DNA of 64,000 nucleotides, from contig CM049320.1 in the NCBI GenBank assembly GCA_026874595.1, forward strand, positions 48,002,714-48,066,713, in the 5' to 3' direction. Shown one piece after another: positions 57,564 to 64,000 of the stretch (its first letter is position 1; each line of letters begins with the position of its first letter). Origin of the DNA: Sipunculus nudus (Eukaryota; Annelida; Sipuncula; Golfingiida; Sipunculidae). A program made the translations under genes and the position numbers. The notes below the pieces were generated by a model. That model did no database searches and had not been told where the DNA came from. It was given only the letters and a program-made list of their open reading frames with translations.

Positions 57564-58282
57564 CTGTTAAATGTAGGGATCATACTCTCCAGAAAACAAA
57601 TATAATCCCCTGTGTAGCGTGTTTTGTGTTTCATGTCAAATGTTCATATAGGGAACATACTCTCCAGGAAATAAAAATAATAGCCCTATTTACACTAGAA
57701 AAATGTTGCGCGCGCTAGACCGGTCCAGAAAAATGTGGAGCGGGCTACATTTTAACTTGCGTTCACACTGTGCCGGACCAAGTGACCATGTAGAGCGCGC
57801 TGCCCTGTCAAGTTAGGCCGCATTAATTTTTGGCCCGGCCTAGGATCTGCATTGCGTTTACATGCAGATAAATACTGCAATCTAGCGTGCCAGAATGTAG
57901 AACCGACTCAAACCGGTGGTCAAAATGTAGCGCGCTCCGGATCGAAAATCCTCGAAATCTGTTTGGGGGACTTGGCGCGCGCGTTAAAAAAAAGTAAAGC
58001 GCTCCAGATAAACGTGTGTAAATGGGACTAATGCTGTGTAGCGTGCTCCGTGTTTCTTGTCAAATGTTTGTTACATGTAGCAAATATACTCTCCAGGAAA
58101 TAATAATAATGCTGTGTTGCGTTCTCCGTATTTTTTGTCAAATGTCTGTTAAATGTAGGGATCATACTCTCCGTTAAACAAATATAATCCCCTGTGTAGC
58201 GTATTCCATGTTTCTCGTCAAAAGTCTGTTAAATGTAGGGATCATTAAAGGTCTGTTAAATGTAGGGATCATTAAAGGTCTG
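57564..58282 (-). repeat. Caspase-terminal-exon minisatellite, right part
   Basis: About six degenerate units continuous with the real last caspase exon at 58283-58402. Examples are 57564-57640, 58060-58140, 58148-58225 and two short 28-bp remnants at 58227-58282. Shared blocks are tgttaaatgtagggatcata, ctctccaggaaacaaatata and atcccctgtgtagcgtgctc. A MITE at 57682-58028 interrupts it. Confidence 0.9.
57682..58028. mobile_element. 347-bp MITE with TTTACAC inverted ends
   Basis: Ends agccctatttacac and gtgtaaatgggac form a 13-bp imperfect inverted repeat. It is flanked by taat on both sides (57678-57681 and 58029-58032), though a TA duplication is equally possible. The interior is CpG-rich with repeated gtagcgcgct words. 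It splits one minisatellite unit. Confidence 0.75.
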
Positions 58283-58402
58283 TTAAATGTAGGGATCATA
58301 TTGTCCGGGAAACAAATATAATCCCCTGTGTAGCGTGCTTCGTGTTTCTGGTTGCTGGAACTCGTTCCCGCCGGCTCGCTTCTCGTATATTCGGCGGGAA
58401 AC
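58283..58402 (-). CDS. Caspase terminal exon
   Basis: 120 nt, phase 0 to stop, acceptor TTGTGTTTTCAG. It encodes VSRRIYEKRAGGNEFQQPE and STLHRGLYLFPGQYDPYI followed by TAA. The R.LYLFPG ending is a caspase C-terminal signature. Its last approximately 78 bases and the adjoining 3' UTR are the source of the minisatellite to the left. Confidence 0.92.
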   Translation of the reverse strand, partial: VSRRIYEKRAGGNEFQQPETRSTLHRGLYLFPGQYDPYI

Positions 58403-58818
58403 CTGAAAACACAATATTTGTTTTATGACCAGTATTTGTTTTTCAAAACATTCTTGGAAAAAAAATATGTGAAAATACCACGCCCTTTCTTCCCCGATCA
58501 TTTCATAAAATATAGCAGCAACCGACAACATTTATTTCCTCAAAGTACTTATTGTTTGTCATTTACCTTTTAAACTAAGTAATATGGCTTAATAGACACT
58601 GTATTTATTGTATTGCTTATTACATTTTAAGTAAGTTTACCTCGTCAAACATAGCCTGTACAGTTTTTGTTGCGGCCTGATCCCTGAAAACGTCAATCAT
58701 CGTCTGTATGTACCAGCTACCCTCGTCTTGGTGGCGGAAGGAGGCAGAGCCTATTAGAAACATATCATAACGTAAACATATGTATATGATAAACAAAAAC
58801 ATATAATTTTGTAATTTC

Positions 58819-58853
<35 letters not shown>

Positions 58854-61800
58854 GTCGAAGTAGTCTTCTCCTGTTAAGTCTATTACAAGGTAGTTTTAAC
58901 CCGGGTGTAAAGAGATCAGTGATTCCGGTCAACCAACTGCATTACGCATTCATTCCGTGACTTCACGTATCAATGGTGAAAAGCCACGCTTAAAAAGATA
59001 GTAATATCTATTGTAAATTGTATTTGTTGTTTATCGTGTTCAAATAATAAAAGGAGTACCTTCCACAGCGGACAAGGCGGTGTACATGTGGGCGTCCATG
59101 GCCGTAACTGCCCCTCGCGGCTGACACTCAACATGAACGCGCCTCCTGGTTGTCAGGTCTTTTTGTTTTCCTTCTGCATATTTGTGACAGGAAGCCAGTA
59201 ATACAAGATTTAATACAGAGTCAGTTGCAAATATATAATGCGACAGTCTGTGAAAATGATGTGCAGAAATTTTAAATGTCTCCACGCGGTTGGTTTAGTC
59301 TGTTTCACCATTGGGTACACAGCAGTCTCATAAAGTAGGCCTAAGTAACGAGGAGATAATGAGACATTGGCCTGATTTACAAGTATGTAGCGAGAATCAT
59401 ACTTCAAAAACTACTTATAGAAAGGCAACACATTTGCGAAAACAGTCCCTTTCTTACAACGTCCACGTCCCACTGATGATGGTCAAGGTCATTTGTCACA
59501 GAACTACATTTAAAAGCTGTCGATCGGTTGTATGACGTCATAAATTAAATATATCCATGAACAGTGTGACCATCAAAGTGAAAACGGCAACCTACGTTAG
59601 ACGCCTTGCTGTTTTCCCAGAAGCCCTTTATCATGTAAACAACTAAAAGTCTGCATACCTTCCAAAATAAAATAAAAATGTCGGTTCTTCTCGAGAAGTT
59701 TTTTTTCACATTAAGCCTTTACTTTAGAATGAGAGAATAATTCAATATCCACCCACTGGTTATCATATTATCAACATTTTTATATAGATCTTTAATGTGT
59801 GTGTACGTGTATGTGTGCCCTACCTCCCTGACAGGCCTGGATCACGAACACTTTTGGTTTATCAGCCAGACCTGGACATCGGTGAGACGAGAACAACTTC
59901 CGTATGACGTCAGTGTATACCCGCTGGCCGTCAGTACCGTAAACACACCCTTCATCTCCGTGTGACATTATCACCACGAAACAACAGGTGGCGCTCCTGT
60001 TCGCGATGTCTTTTGCAAAGTTTGACAATGCTGATAACAGTCCCTGGACAAAATTATAGACATAGAGAGTAAAGCCATTGTGTGCTCAACAATATTAATT
60101 CCACAAACCTGTGTCCACCTTTATTTTAGAGAAAATTTTCTCAAAAGTTTATATTATTTCAATGATTCCATTAAAAGCTGATCATGCATGGGAGCGATGA
60201 CCTAATATGATAACCAAGAATTAAAATTAATCAGACATATAAGAGTAAAGCCATTGTGTGCTCAACAAATGTAATTCCACAAACCTGTTTCCATATGGTT
60301 TTAGATATAATTTTCTCAAAAGTTTGTATATTTCAATGATTTCATTTTGGCTGAAGGGGGGAGTTAAGGCGTTTTACTCAGTCTTCCGAAAAACAAGAGC
60401 GGACAGGTATACGTGGACGCCCTGGTGTTTTAATCAATTATTTTAAAAGGCTACTACCGACCCTTTATTACCTCTGTAAATTAGAGGATAAACTGTAAAG
60501 GGTTAGAGAGGGCAATGAAATCAAAAAGTCGAATCACGAAATGAAAGTGCCCTGCATAGCACGTTTCCACGTTATTTACGCGCAATGACGTTTTATGGTT
60601 CCAAACCAATAATAAACATTTGGGGGTTGGGCAAGCTTGAAGTACAAAAGCGGTCATATCTCACTATAAAGATATCTAGGCATCTCGGAATAGCACGCAA
60701 TAATATGTGCCTTGATGTTAACACTGAGAGAGAATTGTGTGAATAGGCACCAAACATACGCTACTTTCTAAAACAATTAAGCCCTGAAATATATTCTTAT
60801 CCAAAATACATTTTATGTGTCTCTTTTCAGTAGCTTATGTCATCAAACTATCAGTTTTGTTTGCTTTATCACCAGAGTTGGAACTGGTGTAAATAAAATA
60901 AAGATTTACAATTCCATTTATTTAAAATTTTACATTGTATTTTGTTTAGAAAATCGCAGCTCCGGATATGAAAAAGGTGTAACATATCCGAACTTTCGAT
61001 TGTTATTTTATCAAAACAGAGACAGCAAGGAATGTATTGTGCAAAAATAAATTCTGTTGCAATAATTTTGACCTTTGTCTTTATTCTGGATAATTTCTCT
61101 GGTCTATTATGCAGCAAATCCATGGATATAGTAAATCACTGCAGCAGTAAAGAAGTCAGCTGCCAGAGGAATACCCTATTACTAAAGTTAGAGTGTGGGA
61201 TTTCCAGTCCGCTATACGATTTTTATACTTTTTCAATCGCTATTTAGTGAGAGATGGATGTGTACCCATGTGTTTGTATATACCAGAGTATTAACGGAAT
61301 CAGTCCGATATAAGACGTCCGTTTTCGGGCTGCATACGCACAAGTTACGCATAACATACGCATATATGAAATAATACCTTAATTCCGACTGCTTTAGAAA
61401 TCAAAAACTTCTGTTTGCCTGTTTCAGGGAGAATAAATTATACCTCAAGCATATCTAATGAATCAATATTATAATTGATTGACGATGGTGCCACTCAACC
61501 ATGATCACGCAACCCTTTTGTGGCTATACCTTTGAAATACCCGCTTTGTCTTGAATCGTCGGCAATGCCTAGTGTGTCCTAAGGGGATATTTGCCGTATA
61601 TCCTCATACGTCCTGAGAAATTTCACATTTCACGAGAGGTCTGGCCTGCTAACAGAAACTATGCTAGTGATCTCGGCCAGTTTCAACTCATAGAAAAACC
61701 AAAGAAAACCCTGCCGCACAAACCGGTCGAAGTCCCGCGGGATACGTCCCAACCGAAAAACGGGTAATGTCAATGTAATATACTAATTTAACTCTGTGCA

Positions 61801-61885
61801 ACTTTAAAATTATGTTTACCCTTGAGATTGCACTTTAAAGTTTTAAAAGAACGTTACATGTCTGCTTCAGTCACCCCACCCCCTT

Positions 61886-61929
<44 letters not shown>

Positions 61930-63147
61930 AAAATTTCGGATTTCTGTCTATAGCCTATCTAGCTGTAGGACTGGTTTTTAAATGCTTCCCTATGTAAATA
62001 ATGAAGTCAGTTACAGGTTAACGTATTCTGTATTACAGGGATGAATCCCAAATTCGCCACCTTTGTAGAAAACACAGTAAAAAATGAACTGGTCCTCCTG
62101 GAGCATCATTAATAATTAATACGTTATGACAACATACAGATCTTTACATTGAGTGAATTCAACAATAAGAAAAAAATTATAGTAACCTTGGCATCAAGAT
62201 TCTGACGACCTTTGACCTTGAAGTTCAGTAATTCAAACAGGGTCACAAGACCATGGTAATCAACTTCACTTCCTTGTCGAATGGGGGCGCCACTGACATC
62301 CACGTTATTTATGATTAGAGCCCGACCCTTTTCTTTTTTCTTCATTGAGTATACATCGGTCTGAAACATTTCACAACTACGTATGAATGTATATAAACTT
62401 AAATACTAACAAATTTGAATAAAATAATTTGCAAAAAATTGTTTACGCTGACTTAAGAACCAAGTTATATCAGAAGCTTCCGCAACAACAGTACTGACGC
62501 TGTAAAGTTACAAAATTAGATACATCGCATATATATGAGTAATAAGTGGTTGTATTTCGCTTGGTATCGGTATATTTACTCTGTCCTTGTGGGTGTCGTA
62601 AAACTCCCTGCTGCTCTGACAGACTCCCTCAGGGGATGTCACCGCCATGTTGATCACCAGCTTTTTGCGTCCACTTGACGGTGTTGTGTGTCCTGCCAGT
62701 ACATGACGTCATTTAGCACGTGATCATACGTCCTGACATCTAACTAAGCAGGTCACGTTCTGGTTCCCTAATTTAGAGCTTGATTCCATATAGATTCCCC
62801 GGGATCTGTAAAACGTTTTACTCATAGTCCATTATAAATGCTCTCCCACTCGTTATTCACCACAAATGTCCTGATATATATAGTTAGTTCACATCTTATT
62901 TAATCATACATGCCTTTTACAAACAAAGTGTGATTATGTTTGGAACACTTTTAAACAAAAGGGCATTTCGAATAGACATTATCTGATGCCAAATTGTATT
63001 CATTTTGTTGAATAAAATCTGTGTAAACTAAAACTATGTATGGAGGAGTACCTGAATGTTTTTGGTCAGGCAGTCCGGCCTGTGACGTCACACGCCTGTT
63101 TGGGATGCTGGTTCTGGCGGATGATGCTCCGGATGATTCCCGAGTGC
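58283..63147 (-). CDS. Caspase, initiator-like, 5' end missing
   Basis: Cysteine protease of the caspase family, which cleaves after aspartate in apoptosis or innate signalling. Seven exons join with matching phases (947 nt including the stop). The p20 part has GRALIINNVDV, RQGSEVDYHGLVTLFELL, the catalytic histidine in MSHGDEG, and the catalytic cysteine in IQACQG. The linker is GKQKDLTTRRR. The p10 part has DAHMYTALSAVEG and RHQDEGSWYIQTM. The C-terminus is RGLYLFPGQYDPYI and a stop. The tail and the LADKPKVFVIQAC stretch resemble caspase-2; QACQG is the caspase-8/10 form. The prodomain (CARD or DED) is not in the window, so the subtype stays open. All catalytic residues are present. Confidence 0.95.
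58641..58750 (-). CDS. Caspase exon 6 (p10 core)
   Basis: 110 nt, phase 1 to 0, acceptor TTCTAATAG and donor GAG|GTAAAC. It encodes SASFRHQDEGSWYIQTMIDV, containing the conserved GSW that lines the substrate pocket, then TVQAMFDE. Without splicing the frame stops after seven more codons (VNLLKM). Confidence 0.93.
58820..58853. repeat. (TTA)n microsatellite
   Basis: About 11 perfect TTA units, in a caspase intron. Confidence 0.96.
59060..59173 (-). CDS. Caspase exon 5 (linker and p10 start)
   Basis: 114 nt, phase 1 to 1, acceptor AATATGCAG and donor GAAG|GTACTC. It encodes EGKQKDLTTRRRVHVECQ, the p20/p10 linker, and AMDAHMYTALSAVEG, the start of p10. I chose the acceptor at 59174 because other nearby AGs do not match the phase of exon 4. 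Confidence 0.85.
59824..60043 (-). CDS. Caspase exon 4 (catalytic His and Cys)
   Basis: 220 nt, phase 0 to 1, acceptor TTTTGTCCAG and donor GGAG|GTAGGG. It encodes CCFVVIMSHGDEGCVYG (catalytic His) and DKPKVFVIQACQG (catalytic Cys). Confidence 0.96.
60044..62186. other. Caspase intron without further features
   Basis: Intron between the catalytic and p20-start exons. Two similar stretches (60075-60165 and 60245-60345, with gtaaagccattgtgtgctca and ccacaaacctg) form a local duplication. A (TC)n(CA)n run is at 61884-61931. No other gene is visible. Confidence 0.6.
61884..61931. repeat. (TC)n(CA)n microsatellite
   Basis: TC run passing directly into a CA run. Confidence 0.95.
62187..62360 (-). 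CDS. Caspase exon 3 (p20 start)
   Basis: 174 nt, phase 0 to 0, acceptor TGTTTCAG and a weak donor CAAG|GTTACT. It encodes VYSMKKKEKGRALIINN, then RQGSEVDYHGL and LFELLNFKVKGRQNL: the first strand, substrate-arginine region and helix of p20. Confidence 0.93.
62580..62692 (-). CDS. Caspase exon 2 (linker before p20)
   Basis: 113 nt, phase 1 to 0, acceptor ACTGGCAG and donor AGA|GTAAAT. It encodes SSGRKKLVINMAVTSPEGVC and SREFYDTHKDR. Confidence 0.75.
63052..63147 (-). CDS. Caspase exon 1 of 7 seen (linker)
   Basis: 96 nt, phase 1 to 1, acceptor TATGTTCAG and donor CAG|GTACTC. It encodes a serine-rich stretch (ESSGASSARTS), typical of the linker between prodomain and p20. Supported by phase only. 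Confidence 0.65.
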
Positions 63148-63259
63148 CTGAACATAATTATATAACATTATACACCCACAAATAAATCTCCCACAAGGCA
63201 ATCTGAATGTGAAGAAGTTTGTGTCTGTGTATGGTGTATGTCCCTATGTGATCATGCCT

Positions 63260-64000
63260 GTGTGTTTTTATGTGTCACTGTGTTAATGTGTCTGTGTGTA
63301 TGTCCCTGTGTGATTGCTGTGTCTGTGTGTATGTCCCTGTGTGATTGCTGTGTCTGTGTGTATGTCCCTGTGTGATTGCTGTGTCTGTGTGTATGTCCCT
63401 GTGAGATTGCTGTGTCTGTGTGTATGTCCCTGTGTGATTGCTGTGTCTGTGTGTGTCCCTGTGTGATTGCTGTGTCTGTGTGTATGTCCCTGTGTGATTG
63501 CTGTGTCTGTGTGTGTCCCTGTGTGATTGCTGTGTCTGTGTGTGTGTCCCTGTGTGATTGCTGTGTCTGTGTGTGTCCCTGTGTGATTGCTGTGTCTGTG
63601 TGTATGTCCCTGTGTGATTGCTGTGTCTGTGTGTATGTCCCTGTGTGATTGCTGTGTCTGTGTGTATGTCCCTGTGTGATTGCTGTGTCTGTGTGTATGT
63701 CCCTGTGTGATTGCTGTGTCTGTGTGTATGTCCCTGTGTGATTGCTGTGTCTGTGTGTGTGTCCCTGTGTGATTGCTGTGTCTGTGTGTATGTCCCTGTG
63801 TGATTGCTGTGTCTGTGTGTATGTCCCTGTGTGATTGCTGTGTTTGTGTGTATGTCCCTGTGTGATTGCTGTGTCTGTGTGTGTCCCTGTGTGATTGCTG
63901 TGTCTGTGTGTATGTCCCTGTGTGATTGCTGTGTCTGTGTGTATGTCCCTGTGTGATTGCTGTGTCTGTGTGTGTGTCCCTGTTTGATTGCTGTGTCTGT
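63260..64000. repeat. 30/26-bp minisatellite
   Basis: Units tgtctgtgtgtatgtccctg then tgtgattgct (30 bp) and a 26-bp form without tatg. The array runs off the right edge. It lies upstream of the first caspase exon seen. A cysteine-rich open frame at 63376-63648 is only a by-product of the repeat. Confidence 0.95.

Noticed and set aside
59485-59530. Extra caspase exon with a strong GTAAGA donor (minus strand)
   Set aside because: Any acceptor giving the required phase either hits a stop or leaves the next exon out of phase. Exons 4 and 5 join correctly without it.
63376-63648. Cysteine-rich 90-codon frame
   Set aside because: Arises from the TGTGTC-type array; no gene signals.

Overview
This window is animal nuclear DNA. 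It has small exons with GT/AG borders, long introns, about a quarter of its length in minisatellite arrays, and several classes of decayed transposon. The species cannot be fixed from sequence alone. A lancelet (amphioxus) or another marine invertebrate is my best guess, because introns that begin with minisatellites built on their own splice donor have been described in amphioxus; this attribution is from memory.

Two host genes are supported, both on the minus strand. (1) A SEL1L3 homologue occupies about 0.6-27.3 kb. I place thirteen exons (2,046 nt, 682 codons) whose phases join without a break. Its signal-peptide exon lies above 27.3 kb or was not recognised, and its C-terminal exons lie left of position 1. 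(2) A caspase runs from 58.28 to 63.15 kb. Seven exons cover the linker, the p20 and p10 catalytic parts and a true stop codon; its prodomain is not in the window.

Region by region: 0-27.3 kb is SEL1L3, with introns filled by arrays of 17, 38, 34 and 44/48 bp units, a decayed Harbinger transposase and a small inverted-repeat element. 27.3-34 kb holds a SINE, an LTR fragment and a solo LTR. 34-44 kb holds two copies of one LINE family, foldback elements, a GGGCCC-ended MITE, a 35-bp array, and a second LINE carrying a 432-bp LTR mini-element (TRIM). 44-50.9 kb holds dispersed low-copy repeats and a CR1-type LINE tail. 51.4-58.3 kb is a minisatellite derived from the last coding exon of the caspase. 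It has been split by a 5.9-kb Ty3/gypsy-class element whose integrase lies before its reverse transcriptase (Gmr1-type order), and that element was itself hit by a hAT-type MITE. 63.2-64 kb is a TGTGTC-rich array in a caspase intron.

The most unusual signals are: (a) a splice-donor array of about 190 units starting at base +1 of one SEL1L3 intron, plus a five-copy, frame-preserving splice-acceptor array on the next exon upstream; (b) a minisatellite grown from the caspase stop-codon exon; (c) a TRIM whose 156-bp LTRs carry tRNA-like A and B boxes and whose termini and tRNA-Pro-type primer site match the Gmr1-like element. Exon joins are read by eye and are not backed by transcripts.
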